A stretch of 64,000 nt of DNA from Pestalotiopsis fici W106-1 (GCF_000516985.1 NW_006917101.1:930001-994000); one strand, 5' to 3'; numbered from the stretch's first letter, positions 25,544 through 37,090 are shown. The notes: generated by a model from the sequence alone, not told the origin. Program-made: numbers and translations.

Positions 25544-26486
25544 ATGGGATACAGGATCTTGCACCGAGAGTGGCGGTCGCTCAAGGCCTTGTGGTGGATG
25601 ATGATACCAGAGCTGGCGTGCACCGTTGCGCTGTTGGTACTCTTCGGTCTCGCGCAGCCAGACCTCTTTCGCACGCAGCTGTGGCAGGCTGGGAACGATC
25701 TCGGCTTCAACTCGAGTCCCAATATCATACTCTACGCCTACGCAAATCACCGGGCACTACCGACCATCCCCTTCGTGTGGTCATTAACGTAAGTCCTGGG
25801 AACTTGCCCATACAGAAGAAAAAGGCAAAAGGATGATATAAGGCTGATACACCGTTCTTGCAGTCTTACAAATTTCAATGTGGCCATTTCCGTCCTCAGC
25901 TTGTTCATGCTGATTGCCAAGATGATTGCCATCATCATGCACGTGTTCTACCCGGTGGTCGCTCTCCTCATCAACGTCGCGCTCACGGCGCTCTACACCA
26001 CCAGCGTGTACGGCCAGATGGGACCCGACTACGCCGACTCAAACCACCCGAGCGCCATTGCCTGGTACATTGCCAAGCCGTGTACCGTGGCGGCGAACCA
26101 GAGCGTGCAAAAGTCTTGCCGGACGGCCAAGGGCACTTATGCCGCGACGGTCATTTTCCTGTAAGTTTAGCTTCAGGGCAGCTCGTGACGCGAAAGCGCA
26201 ATCTCGGATGAATTTGCTAATGATCGAAATGCACAGTGCTGTCTACCTTGTCAACCTTGGTCTGACCATCTGGACCATGATACCCAATGAGGCTGACAAG
26301 AGGGGCAAGGACGTGGATTCGGATGAGGAGTCCAACTCGCCTTCTAGTCTGAGACGCAACAACGACAAGTGGGAGATGCACGGCATCCCACAGACGCCGA
26401 GCGCGGCAGTGCCCTACACGCCACGCACCATGGCTTTTAATACTCTCGACAGGAAACTGCCTCTGAGGTCACAGCAGTACGCTTGA
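25544..26486 (+). CDS. Small multi-span membrane protein of unknown function
   Basis: Three exons, 25544-25788, 25864-26160 and 26237-26486, give 182 residues. Both introns have GTAAGT donors and CAG acceptors and keep the frame. Four hydrophobic stretches are visible: about 17-38 (MMIPELACTVALLVLFGLA), about 85-103, about 106-122 and about 175 residues' worth of reading before the tail is reached near 118-145 (AVYLVNLGLTIWTMI is the last). The C-terminal ~65 residues are polar, Asp/Glu/Ser-rich and probably cytoplasmic. The arrangement, four segments with short N-terminus and a soluble tail, resembles fungal MARVEL-like proteins, but I see no diagnostic motif. Function is unknown. It ends about 450 bp from the convergent GH79 gene. 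Confidence 0.8.
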
Positions 26487-26932
26487 GCGAGACAAGATAT
26501 AATCGGAACCAGGCCTCAAAATTCTCGGACTGGGTATGAATTGGCTAAGCCAGTTCAAGGCCACGAAATGTCACGAGTTGACGGGTGGAACACCAATAAC
26601 TGTACTTATTTTTCATAATAACCATTTCGATTTGCGATATACCCGCCGCACAAAGATCCAGCATGAATCGCCAGGTATAGTCGGGTTGGCTGGCCCTCAT
26701 GTATATCCATGGAGCGGCCGAGACATGATAGGTGGATGTCACTTATACATATGTCAGTGCTAGACTGGGAGTATCCCATCATGTACAGAAATGAAGAAGA
26801 AAAAAGGATTCAAGAGATAATGAAATCTCCGGATTGACCATCACTCAAACATCAACAGAGATCGGCATAGTGGCTTTTCACAACTTTCTTTTTATTCTTT
26901 GACTATTCTCATGTATTCTCATGCCTACTCAC
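26487..26932. other. Convergent intergenic region, membrane protein / GH79
   Basis: A tail-to-tail gap of about 450 bp holding two 3' regions. No gene or repeat is seen. Confidence 0.5.
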
Positions 26933-28658
26933 TCAGCTGTCCAACGTGACAATGACGGCCTCGCTATCCGCAACTCCAACCGACAGCACGCCATCCTCGG
27001 TGACATTCAACCTCTCACCGACCGTGACGTTGGCCAGCCGGACGGGCGCGCCGCGCTCGAGCTCGTAGTTGTAGCTCCAGCCGTCAAAGGTCACGCCCGT
27101 AATGGCATCACTGCCGTTGGCCGAAAGCCTCTGCACGCCGGCGCCCGCGGTCAGGTTGCCGACGCTCAGGCTGTAGGTGCGCACGGTGCGCGGTTCCGGG
27201 TTCGGCGAGGCGAGGTCGCCCGTGCCGTTGAGCGTGTAATTGTACTCGCGCAGATTGATAAACATGACGCGGCGCAAGACGCCGTCGACGTAGGCCAGGT
27301 AGGCCGCCTCGGCATCGTCGCCGGCGTCGCCCGTTTCCAGCTCAGCAATCTGCACCGTCGCTACATTGAGATTGCCGAGAAAGGCGGCGGCAGCGACATT
27401 GCCATAGTATGGCGCCTTGGTGCCGATGCTGGTGATGTTGGTCGTTAGTGGTTGCCACGCTTGGTACCGGTAGTTGGTGCCCATGTGCAGGTGGACTCGC
27501 TGGATGTTGACCGAGGCACTGTAGAGCAAAAAGTCGGTCGCCCACAGCGCGGCGCCAAACGTGTTGGAGAGACCCGGCCGGCCTTGCTGGTATAGCGAGT
27601 TGGTCTCACCAAAAATGTGCGGCACGTTGCTTCCCGGGTTGATGGCGTTGTACTCGGCCACGTGCGCATCGACACTTTGCTTGGTTCGCGTGTGATTCAT
27701 CAGGGTCCCTTGCAAAGTCACGCCCAGTGAGTTGGCTCCGCTGATGTAACTAGATGTTCATGGTAAGATTGGAAAGCTCGGAAACTATCTCAAGGTGAAA
27801 GATTCTACTTACTTGTGGGATGAGAAGTACGTAATGTCTGCATCTGCATCCAAGCCGTCAGACCAGGCGAGCGGCGCTTTTAAGTGGTTATCCGTGCGAG
27901 CGAACGATGGGGCAAGGAAACCGTAGGTATCGTTATCCAGAAGATCCGGACAATTCTGTTCAACGAGTTCATTGATGATGCGCGTTCCTTGAAGCCACTC
28001 GCTGACATAGTCGGACTCATTATAGCTTGCCGGCCGGACCTGAGCGGTAGGAATACCCACAAATAGGTCGGGCTCATTGCCATACTCGAAGCGGTAAAAA
28101 TTGCCATTTGACAAGGCCTTGCATGCCAGTGGCACAGTCTGGTTCAGAGTTGCGTGCACTCTTGAATCATTGTTTCCGCCCAAGTTGAAGCCATGAGAGA
28201 GCTTGACCTTTGGCCAAGCGTTATAGGCGTCGAAGAAAGAGGGTCCTATAGTGATGGTGGTAGGGTAGTCTGCCGACCTCGTGGTATTGTAAATGCCGCG
28301 GAGAGGAAGTGTCTCATTCTCGTCATAGATGGCAAAATCCTGGGTATTTCCTCCTACTCGTATATATGGGTTTGATCCTTGATAGTAACCGATATTGTTG
28401 ATTAGCGTATTTGAAAATTCATTCGGTGCTGCTGAGCTGCCTGTATTGTGACCCGTGAGTATCATCATTGAGCTGGCTCTCGTTAGAGAACCACATACCA
28501 GCGAAATCCGGAAACGAAGAAAACTCGATGGAATAGCTGACAAACCCGTCTAGAGGCGTGCCGGTTGTGATGTCTTCAGCTTTGATGTTTAATGATAGGG
28601 AGCGAACGTCGGCGAGTGCGATTCCAGCACACGCCAAAAACACCGTAATCACGAGCAT
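26933..28658 (-). CDS. Secreted GH79-family beta-glucuronidase-like glycoside hydrolase
   Basis: Three exons on the minus strand, 28658-28499, 28440-27813 and 27749-26933, give 534 residues. Intron 1 (GTATGT...ACAG) joins FPDFAG to SSAAPNEF; intron 2 joins YFSSHN to YISG. The start MLVITVFLACAGIALA is a signal peptide. The catalytic residues fit GH79: acid/base Glu176 in EYGNEPDLF and nucleophile Glu311 in IFGETNSLY. The last ~100 residues are the beta-rich C-terminal domain seen in fungal GH79. Many N-x-S/T sites suggest a glycosylated extracellular enzyme. Members act on beta-glucuronides or 4-O-methyl-glucuronides of arabinogalactan or other plant polymers; the exact substrate is inferred only at family level. 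Confidence 0.92.
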
Positions 28659-30392
28659 TGTGGCGTGAGAAGACCGACAGTCTCGAAATGCTTACATTCT
28701 CTGGAAAAAGTATCAGGGAAAAAATGTATTGCAGCATTTATCCTCGCGGAAAGTCACGGCAGTAGGCTTACATGGTGAGTGATTCACGCGGGTATTAATG
28801 TCAACAGGGTAAGGTGTGCCGGACAACACTTGTCCTATGGCAACTCCTCAATGCCATACAATAGCATACTTTGGTCAATGACGACTGGACGGAGAATATA
28901 GGCGCGCACATGTTTCGTTGGCAATAATAGCCAATCCCCATTGCAGACTCCCCAGAAAGTCTGCAACTCCCCGTCATGGGTATTGCGGCCCTGGATCGAA
29001 GCTACTGACCCGAAGGAGGAGGTGCGAGGATCTGCATTGTTTCGGCAATAGGATCCAAGCGGGGGAACACATGAGCTCGTGCCGTTCATGCACTCAACCC
29101 CCTGTTGCTAAAGCCATTCCTCATCTCTTGTTGGATATACTTGGGCATCACAAGCAAGACGGGGTGGTTGGACCGGGAGATCTCAACGGCTATAGGCGAC
29201 CCCTCCAGCAGGTGTTGATGTCTAGACTCATCGCAGCCTCATGATTGCGAATCACCAAACCATTTGGCTAGGCTTGAATGCACACTATACTGGCAATAAT
29301 TGTCATCACATTGGCACTTGAAACTAGTAAGCGAATATATCAATCAATACGAGTGGGGAGATACTCACCTATATCTAGCTCTCAGCAACCTTGAACTATT
29401 CTGTTGTCATGTCAATTACAACCACAAGGGTTTGGCCGTGAGCGCATGTATGCCCTCCGTCAACAATAGCCTGGAGAGGGGCATATCTGCAGGTTGAAGT
29501 GTCTGCCGAGGCTGACTCTTCTTCTTTTTCTCGACAAACAGTACGAAGTACTTTGAATTCACCTTTGTTTTGTAATTTGAATCTTTGACACCAAATTTCT
29601 GTGTCACGGGGGGAAAATAGATTTCAACGCCTCGTCCTAAAAGGCAGGGGCATGCGAAGCATCGCAGTGCTTGTCGAGCAGTAGTCATTCCATATAACTA
29701 CTATTGCAAAACAAACATCTATGATAAGCCGAAGTCGGCTAACGATTACAAAAGGTTAATCATGGAAGTTCCACCCAGGCTCGAGCTCTAGCCCACGCAC
29801 CTACTAAAGCTGGTCCCTGGATTCTATTTTTCTAACACATTAATCCTTATCTTTTGATTCTTGGGTCGCAGATCTGGCCAATACGGTTCACCGTATACCA
29901 CCTACTATGTAATATAGCCGAGTGCCTATCTCAACGGCAAGCTAAAAAATCTCCTTAGTGGGCTGGCATGACTCCTCCGATCTGAGGGTATTCGTGAAGG
30001 CTTCTGGGCTCCGAGGCACCAGAGTTACAGCGTGCTCTCTGCTTGGACTTGCCGTATTAGGAAATTTACCCCACACTCCGATGGGCTTTACAGAGGGCTG
30101 CCCCTCGGCTACCCTTCTGTGATCCTCCGACGTCACTATCAGATAGTAAGGTTTCCCGCCCGCTAAGGCCCGACGCCAGTGTGCATCATCAGCTGTAGCT
30201 ACGGCCGCGGAGCTCTCGAATGGGATACCAAGAGGTCGCGAGAACAATTCCGATTAAACTGTGTCTGCCACTCGCTTGCCGGATACCTACCGATTGCGCC
30301 GCCCTCTCCGCTAATCTCATGTGCCCACCTTTTACATATTAATTTATAACTCTCCTCGCCAAGTCCCTGGCGCAGAAGATTTCCCATTCATA
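28659..30392. other. Divergent intergenic region, GH79 / succinate-semialdehyde dehydrogenase
   Basis: This 1.7-kb space lies between two gene starts on opposite strands, so it carries both promoters. It contains a possible small Cys-containing exon on the minus strand (28835-29110, listed separately). A 102-codon frame on the minus strand at 29942-30247 opens with TTG, has no ATG and is not called. Confidence 0.5.
28835..29110 (-). CDS. Possible exon of a small Cys-containing protein (tentative)
   Basis: An open frame read on the minus strand, about 91 codons if entered from a CTTTAG acceptor near 29111. It has four cysteines in a spaced pattern (ECMNGTSSC, GSYCRNN, WGVCNG) and looks protein-like: it has Gly and Asn turns and no low-complexity bias. 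An in-frame TAG lies just upstream, overlapping the putative acceptor, and I could not find a matching signal-peptide exon. An ATG start at 29089 is also possible and would give 84 residues. It lies 177 bp upstream of the GH79 start on the same strand. It may be a small secreted protein, a remnant or chance. Confidence 0.2.
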
Positions 30393-32106
30393 ATGTCGTC
30401 TTTGCTCCGAACATTGCAAAGGTCTGCCTCTAGGTATCCCATCAAATCAAGCTTCCAGAAAACCACGTTGCCGCTCTTGTCCACCAGACTAGCCTCCAAC
30501 ATGGCACCAGTTCCCAAGGTAAGTTTACCAGCTTTCGGTGCTCCGAAGCGCAATCGCAGATGCTATTGCCGAAGCAATTGCGACGATAGAACCTCGGTTG
30601 ACTGACACGTACTCGCTCCGACAGCTCAAGGACCCTTCGCTCCTCAAGACTGACGTCGGTTACGTCAATGGAGAATGGGTTAAGGCAGCCTCTGGCAAGA
30701 CCTTTGAGGTCCATGATCCCTCTACCGGAAAGTTGGTCGGCACAACCCCCGAGTTTGATGGCAAGGATACCGAGATTGCCATTGCCGCTGCTGCGGAGGC
30801 TTTCAAGACATTCCGCAAGACGACTGGCCGCGAACGATCCAAGATGCTCCGGAAGTGGTACGACCTAATGGTTGAGAACTCTGATGATCTTGCTACTCTG
30901 ATTACATGGGAGAACGGCAAGCCCTTTGCTGATGCCAAGGGCGAGGTCACCTACGCCGCCAACTTTTTTGAGTGGTTCAGTGAAGAGGCCCCCAGAGTAT
31001 ACGGCGACACAATCCCCTCTTCTGTCGCTGGCAACCGTGTCGTCACCATTAAGGAGCCCGTCGGTGTTTGCGGACTGATCACCCCCTGGAATTTCCCGGC
31101 TGCCATGATTACAAGAAAGATTGGACCTGCGCTGGCTGCTGGTTGCACCGTGGTGTGCAAGTCTCCTGGCGAGACGCCCTTTACGGCCTTGGCCATTGCC
31201 GAGCTGGCTCACCGCGCTGGCATTCCCAAGGGTGTTGTCAACATCATTTCCGCACTCGACAAGACCATCGAGGTTGGTGAAGTTTTGACCACTCACCCCA
31301 CTATTCAAAAGGTCTCCTTTACCGGCTCAACTGGCGTCGGCAAGATCCTGATGAAGCAGGCTTCGTCAACTCTTAAGATTCTGTCCATGGAGCTCGGTGG
31401 CAACGCACCTTTCATTGTCTTTGATGATGCAGATGTGGAAGCCGCTGTTGCTGGTGCCATTGCCTCCAAGTTCCGTTCGTCGGGTCAGACTTGTGTTTGC
31501 GCCAACCGTATCTACGTTCAGAAGGGCGTCTACGAGGAGTTCGCGCAAAAGTTTGCCGAGAAGGTTAAGGGCTTCAAGATTGGCAATGGTTTCGACGAGG
31601 GCATTACACATGGTCCTTTGATTCACGGTCGTGCCGTGTCAAAGGTCGAGTCACACATCAAGGATGCTACAAGCAAGGGTGCTCAGGTTATTGTGGGCGG
31701 TCAGAAGCTGCCTGACCTGGGTGCCAACTTCCATGAGCTCACTGTCATGACCGGCATGACCAAGGAGATGGCCATCGCTTCCGAGGAGACTTTCGGCCCC
31801 GTCGCCGGATTGTTCCCATTCGAGACTGAGGCCGAGGTTGTCGAGCTCGCCAACGCTGCTGAGGTTGGCTTGGCTGGATACTTTTTCTCCAGCAACATTG
31901 AACGCATCGGTCGTGTTGCAGAGGCCCTCGAGGTTGGAATGGTTGGTGTCAACACTGGCCTCATTTCCGACACTGCCTCGCCATTCGGTGGTGTGAAGCA
32001 GTCTGGATTCGGCCGCGAGGGATCCAAGTACGGTATTGAGGAGTACCAAAACATCAAGACCATCACATATGGTGGTATGGGTAAGCCTCTGCAGGGATCC
32101 TCGTAA
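30393..32106 (+). CDS. uga2: Succinate-semialdehyde dehydrogenase (NAD(P)+), mitochondrial form
   Basis: Two exons, 30393-30518 and 30625-32106, give 535 residues. The 106-bp intron (GTAAGT...GACAG) joins MAPVPK to LKDPSLLKTD. The first ~36 residues (MSSLLRTLQRSASRYP...) are Arg/Ser-rich without acids, a mitochondrial leader; a second Met at 37 could give a cytosolic form. The aldehyde dehydrogenase machinery is complete: Asn198 in TPWNFP, Lys in CKSPGETP, Glu298 in MELGG and the nucleophile Cys332 in SGQTCVC. The pattern, including ITWENGKP and FGREGSKYG, fits the SSADH subgroup, which oxidises succinic semialdehyde to succinate at the end of the GABA shunt. The open frame continues upstream through the intron, so a start at 30538 would be wrong. 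Confidence 0.93.
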
Positions 32107-32623
32107 AGCAATGGTGTGATGCTGCAAGATGACCAAGGATGAAAAGGACTGTGACAGTTGGAGAATTTGATACCTGGCGTGCAATTTTATTGCTATGAAA
32201 ATTTTGATTTATGCTGGTATATATGGCGCAAGAAAGAATTACATTTGAATTGAATCTTTACCAACACAACTCTGCAAGATGATTTATTCGGCTTTCAGGT
32301 CCCGTTGTACCAATGCGGAAGTAGTTAAACCGTAAACTATGTACATTGCCATTGAAACAAACGCTTCATGATAAAACCTTCTTTAATCTTGAGATTCAAC
32401 TGGATTTGTAATATTGAAAATAAAAGTTCACAAGTAAATGACTTATACGCAGCTATACTAATGTATGTTTATAAGGGGCCTCAAATGTGAAATGCACGGG
32501 CCGCCGAGCTAACATAGCTCCACTACCGATTTTCCAGTACTATCACGAAATTTCCCATTCCGCAGCTTCTCATCGCCAGTGTCCAGCGGTCAGCAGTCAA
32601 CAAACGACCCCAATTAGCCCCCA
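32107..32623. other. Intergenic region, tandem genes
   Basis: This holds the 3' region of the dehydrogenase and the promoter of the next gene. It is AT-rich around 32170-32460 and has no coding signal. Confidence 0.5.
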
Positions 32624-33865
32624 ATGATCCGGCACTCGATACACAATGGCCTCGGCCGGGGCAGGCCAGAGCTTTCGCGCCTCAGCGAGGGCATCTCTGC
32701 CTCGCTGCGCATGTTCTCTGCAGCTCAAGCACGCTGCGCCGAAGACAACGATGGGGCGCGCTCCTCAAGCCGACAGCGGTCTGCCGCCGCTGGCAGCGAG
32801 TTGCTGTCCATGAACGACAAGAGAAACAACACACCGACCACACCCAAGACGCCGGCGCCCCGGAGTTCCCCAAAGATCATTAGTGTCGGATCCGCTGGCG
32901 GCGCCCGGACTACTGGATTCACCGGCTTCAAGAAAGTAGACGCCAAGGACTTGAGCAAACCCTTGCCTGGAGCCGCTGCCCCGGGCGGCCCGGGCGGTAT
33001 CATTCGTGGTGGATTCCGCGGCCGAGGTGGCGGTGCCTTTCCAAGCCGAGGGGGAGGTGCCTTTCCAAGCCGAGGGGGAGGTGCCTTTCCAAGTCGGGGA
33101 GGTGGGAACTTTGCAGCTCGTCGGGGAGGAGCAGCAGGAGGAGGAGATGGCCAGTTCCGCGGTGGCGGACGCGGACGCGGGCGTGGACGACGCCGAGGAG
33201 GGCCGGACGACCGACCACAGCGATCAAACCGACCCGACGCGGCCGCCATGCAAGAAGAGAACGAGTTCCAGCGCTTCAAGGCCTTTGGAACGGCCGAGGA
33301 CCCTGAGCTTATTGAGTATTACGAAGCGGTCGAGTGCGGTGTTGAGAGACCATACCAGCCCACGGGGCCCAAGGACCTGCTGGCCTCGCTGGCCGGCTAC
33401 GCGCCCGCGATTGCGTCGAGCCCCTCGCCGCTCGCCAAGGAGGCCACGATCATTTCCCAGGCGGTCGTGCTGGGCGGTGGTCGCCGTTATCACCCCGAAG
33501 CATGGCCATCGCCTCCCGACGCTTGGTCGCAACTCAAGCAAGGAAACGGTGTCTTTTTCCCCAATGAGAGAGCAAAGGCTTGGGTGAACAACTTTAGCAA
33601 GACCAAATATCAAAGCGTACCCAAGGAGACGCAGACAGCCGTTCTGGATGCCGCCATCTTGGGTAAATATGACGGACCCAAACATGCCGAGCTAAAGGAC
33701 ACAATTGGTACTGTGAGGAGTTTTGTCAAGCGGCACGGCACGTGGAATGCGGCCGCTGAGAGGAGTATTGAGGCAAGAATCAAGAGCTTGCTACCTGGTG
33801 CTGCGCAATCAGGGCCGGCAAAGGGCGGCCAAGCACAAGGCAAGGGTCAGGCAAAACGTGCTTGA
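32624..33865 (+). CDS. RGG-box protein with mitochondrial-type leader, function unknown
   Basis: A single exon of 413 residues. The N-terminus (MIRHSIHNGLGRGRPELSRLSEGISASLRMFSAAQAR in pattern) is basic and acid-poor, resembling a mitochondrial targeting sequence. Residues ~120-205 form an RGG/glycine-rich segment with three tandem GGGAFPSR units, suited to RNA binding. The C-terminal ~190 residues are a folded, less biased region (ELIEYYEAVECGVERPY, GGGRRYHPEAWPSPP, SFVKRHGTWNAAAE) that I do not recognise by name. It may be a fungal mitochondrial RNA-binding or mitoribosome-associated protein; that is inference from leader and composition. It lies between two genes for mitochondrial products. 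Confidence 0.85.
   Translation: MIRHSIHNGLGRGRPELSRLSEGISASLRMFSAAQARCAEDNDGARSSSRQRSAAAGSELLSMNDKRNNTPTTPKTPAPRSSPKIISVGSAGGARTTGFTGFKKVDAKDLSKPLPGAAAPGGPGGIIRGGFRGRGGGAFPSRGGGAFPSRGGGAFPSRGGGNFAARRGGAAGGGDGQFRGGGRGRGRGRRRGGPDDRPQRSNRPDAAAMQEENEFQRFKAFGTAEDPELIEYYEAVECGVERPYQPTGPKDLLASLAGYAPAIASSPSPLAKEATIISQAVVLGGGRRYHPEAWPSPPDAWSQLKQGNGVFFPNERAKAWVNNFSKTKYQSVPKETQTAVLDAAILGKYDGPKHAELKDTIGTVRSFVKRHGTWNAAAERSIEARIKSLLPGAAQSGPAKGGQAQGKGQAKRA
33032..33103 (+). repeat. Three tandem 24-bp coding repeats
   Basis: The unit begins GGTGCCTTTCCAAG and is repeated three times in frame, encoding GAFPSRGG. Copies 1 and 2 are identical; copy 3 differs near its end. This suggests recent duplication inside the RGG segment. 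Confidence 0.9.
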
Positions 33866-34102
33866 GGGCATTCACATGGGAAAGTGTCCCAGTTCATAGA
33901 GAAAGACGATATTGTGCATCATGCGGCGCTGTAACAACACCTGTTTATAGTAGTGTACATCGGAAATACACAACCCAAACCTATGAGATCCTTCCTTTTC
34001 CCCTCCTTCAATGCCAACCAGCTGCATGTCAATTCAAGCCATACCGGATCCATGCCGACCCATACTCGTTACAAGAGATCATATTTACACACGTGAGGAC
34101 TT

Positions 34103-35069
34103 TTATTTGCCCTCGGCAGCTTTCAATGCCTCCTTCTCGGCGGCATCGATCTCGGCAACCTTGGCCTTGATGACCTTGTCGAGCTCCGTGTCCGCCTTGC
34201 GCTTGGCATCAGGCAGGAGGAGGCCGTCCTTCTTCCAGGCGGCGTGGACCTTGTCGCGCTTCTGACGGACCTGGCGGACCTTTTCCCGCCACTCGTGGCA
34301 GACGGCCTTGGCGCGGCGGGCCACGTCCTCGCGGCTCTCGAGCTCCATCTTGAGCACGAGCTCGAGCTCATTGTCGGGGTCGCGCTGCGGCTGCTGGTTG
34401 AAGTCGCGCGACGCCTGGATCGCGCTCATGATGGGCTTGATGGACGCCTCCTCGTGCACCAGCAGCGAAATGGTGCGTCCGCCCTTGGGCACCACCTGCG
34501 CCAGCTCCCGCAGCGGGTACGTGGCCGCTTCCTTCTTGTCGGGCTGCACCCGCAGCGACCCAATCAGGTCCGGGTTGAAGCGCCCGCCGCTCTTGAGCTT
34601 CTTGAGCGCCTCGGCCGGCGCCTCGGACGCCTTGGCGAGACGTGACTGCACGTCGGCAAAGTCGAGCGGCTCTTCTGGGTTCGGTGTCGGGTGCTGCGAG
34701 CTCCCGCCCGACGACGAGGACGGTGTCGATGCCGGGGCGGCCGCGGACGAGCCGTCGTTGCTCTTGCTCTTGCTGCCCTTGCCCGATTGGCGTTCCTCGG
34801 CGTGTTTACCCTTGCCGCCCTTCTTCAGTCGGCAGGGCGTCGTGTGGAATGGTCGCAATGGGGCGGCGACGGCGAAGGATTGTGAAGAAGAGCTTGCCGC
34901 TGCCCTCAAGGCGGCGCTTGTCGGGCGGACTGCATTCTGCGTGCTGTAGACATGTACTTGGTTAGGAATGACACGATACAGTTGGTTCAATTGGATCGGC
35001 CTACATTCCACGTAGCTCACATAGAGCTCTGCCTTGCCTCCAGAGTGTCGCGGTGGTTGTGCCTCTCAT
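34103..35069 (-). CDS. rrf1: Mitochondrial ribosome recycling factor
   Basis: Two exons on the minus strand, 35069-35021 and 34929-34103, give 291 residues. The start is MRGTTTATLWRQGRAL and joins to FRPTSAALRAAAS, a basic mitochondrial leader; PFHTTPCR further on resembles a cleavage region. A Ser/Lys-rich linker (about 75-120) follows. The rest fits RRF: a beta/alpha domain (RVQPDKKEAATYPLRELAQV, TISLLVHE) and a long helical bundle (REDVARRAKAVCHEWREKVRQVRQKRDKV). RRF, with EF-G2, splits mitochondrial ribosomes after termination. Only the third of three closely spaced AG acceptors keeps the frame. It is convergent with the RGG-box gene, 237 bp apart. Confidence 0.9.
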
Positions 35070-35628
35070 GATTGAATCCTAGTGTTTTTTGGTTGAAGAT
35101 GGAGCTCCACCTATCTAGCCAGTGCAGCATGTGAAGCTAGTCACTTTCTCAACTGCCTATGCAAGCTTGGCAGACGTTGCTTCAATTCAAATGCTCATCG
35201 GACCAGGCGAATACTCAAATCCGACCAATTTCTTATTTTTGAGATTTCATATATGAGATTTTAGGAAGATGTTGATGTAGTTCCTAATGTCATTTATAAA
35301 TTAAGATACTTGCCAAGTTGGTGGGCGATTGCACCCAAGCCGCAACTGTACTGACTAGCACTCATTGTCTTGGTTTCAACCGATTTAGAATGGGCACACC
35401 AGTCATGTCAAATCTATGTTTGGAATATCTTAGAGGCGTACAATTTCATGGTTCGCCCAGAGCTTTCAAGTCTGTACTTTTAACAAAATACGCATGGCTG
35501 CAGTCTTGACACCTACCAGTTTCTTACTCAAACTTCACCACTTCCACATTCGGAGAACCATTGCTTATGTGGAGCTATCAACATAATGTATCACAAGCCG
35601 GTTTGTCATCATCCAGATCTACTCACAA
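35070..35628. other. Intergenic region upstream of RRF
   Basis: Promoter side of the RRF gene, then AT-rich sequence up to the tRNA gene. No coding signal is seen. Confidence 0.5.
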
Positions 35629-35719
35629 GTCGAATTGGCCTAGTGGTTAGGGCATCTCCTTTACAACCTTATCACGATTGATTCGGAGAGGATCGCAGGT
35701 TCGATCCCTGCATTCGACA
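35629..35719 (+). tRNA. tRNA-Val(UAC) with an 18-nt intron
   Basis: All arms can be folded by eye: acceptor GTCGAAT with ATTCGAC, D stem GCCT with GGGC around AGTGGTTA, anticodon stem TCTCC with GGAGA, variable loop GGATC and T stem GCAGG with CCTGC around TTCGATC; the discriminator base is A. Removing 18 nt (35666-35683), one base after the anticodon, gives the normal seven-base loop TTTACAC with anticodon TAC at 35662-35664, which reads GUA valine codons. The intron site matches eukaryotic nuclear tRNA introns. Confidence 0.92.
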
Positions 35720-37090
35720 TTTGTTTTTGCCTGTTTGCATGATTATTTTTGGCCTCTTTCTCAATTAGCAAGGAGATAATCATATGTTTATTGGACTGCA
35801 ATAGTCTCCAGACCTTTTCTTTTTCTGCCCAGCGCGCGGTTCTTGGCTACAAATATCTCGCATGGCCCGCCTGTCAAGACAAGCTTCTAGCAAGGTTGGC
35901 CACTTATATAAACAAGAATGCACAAATTTAGTAAATTCAGAGAGATATATACCATCACTGGATAGGACACTGTTTTGTCCTCAAGGTCGCTGATTCTTGG
36001 ACTCGACGGAGGAGCTATGATCACAGGTTGCGTAAGCATGTAAGTATGATTAATGCTCATGCCTGACTTGAAAGAGTATACCCTCAATGTGAGAGCATTT
36101 GCAACAGTACGGCATAAAACACAATCAAGGAATGCCGTTGCCATAACCAAAGGTAGATGTGGTTATATGCAAGATGGATGGCTTGCCTAAGTCACTTCAA
36201 CCTGTCCAACGCATTGCTACAATACTGGGGGTTATGTTCCAGGAGCTTTGCCGCAATGGTGGCAGTATTGGACGTTGCGCTTGTGGGATGTATAAGTGAT
36301 AGGCTTTACCGGGAGTGAGTATCCTCGAAATAAATGCTGTAGTCATGGATAACAACAATTCACTATCAATTGGTAGGCTTTTGAGCTTGCTGATGTACTT
36401 CATAGCTTGGTGAAAATGTACTTGTCGAAGATAGAGACGAAGTCGTTCAAGCTTACGACAAATGTTGAGATGAGAAAAAAAAAAAAAATCGCATCAGGTT
36501 TACACTAGCATGTCTTTCTGAAAAAGATACGCTGGATGTTCCTGATTAAAAAAGAAAAAGAAAAACCAGCTGCTGTATAAGATAGTTAAGAGCCAGAATC
36601 AGACAGATGGACTTCTGTGAGATATCGCTGGCCAAGTTGTAACATAATAAAAGCAGACCCTGGTCGTGAATATCGTCATAGCTTCAAGCTTGGACCTTGC
36701 AGCTCAATTGACCTGATAGCGGGCGGGATTCGACTCAGGTATCAGGCAGGCAGCATCGAAATGCAGCAGCGCGCAGCTCCCCATTTCCCCCCATCCCCCC
36801 GCCACATTTGTACTACCGATCGGCAGCTACAGTGCAGCTTGCCCACCATTGACGCCCTACCAACCTCACCTACGTCGTCGCTTTAGCTGACAAGACAAGG
36901 CGAAAGACGCAAGACATTCTGCGCACCTCATACCGGCCCGAAGGCGACCTGAAATTCTTCAAGATTCCCGTCAAAAAACCCCTACGGTACACGCACACTT
37001 GGATGATCATCGCCAACTGTTCAACTAGCATCCGCCCAGTTGTCGCAGTCGTTGGGTGAGCCAACCCAGACTCGCTACAGCCAGCCCACC
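35720..37090. other. Intergenic region upstream of SNX4
   Basis: About 1.4 kb. It is AT-rich to about 36600, with an A run near 36475-36488. The right part (about 36600-37090) should be the promoter and leader of the sorting nexin gene. No gene is supported. Confidence 0.5.

Noticed and set aside
29942..30247. 102-codon minus-strand frame in the promoter of the SSADH gene
   Set aside because: It opens with TTG and has no internal ATG or splice partner. I see no family resemblance.
30538..30624. SSADH start at 30538
   Set aside because: This Met-containing frame lies within the intron; the spliced leader from 30393 is a better mitochondrial sequence.
34103..35020. RRF gene starting at 35020 without an intron
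   Set aside because: That frame opens with GTG at the intron donor. The upstream ATG with a basic leader and in-frame splice fits better.
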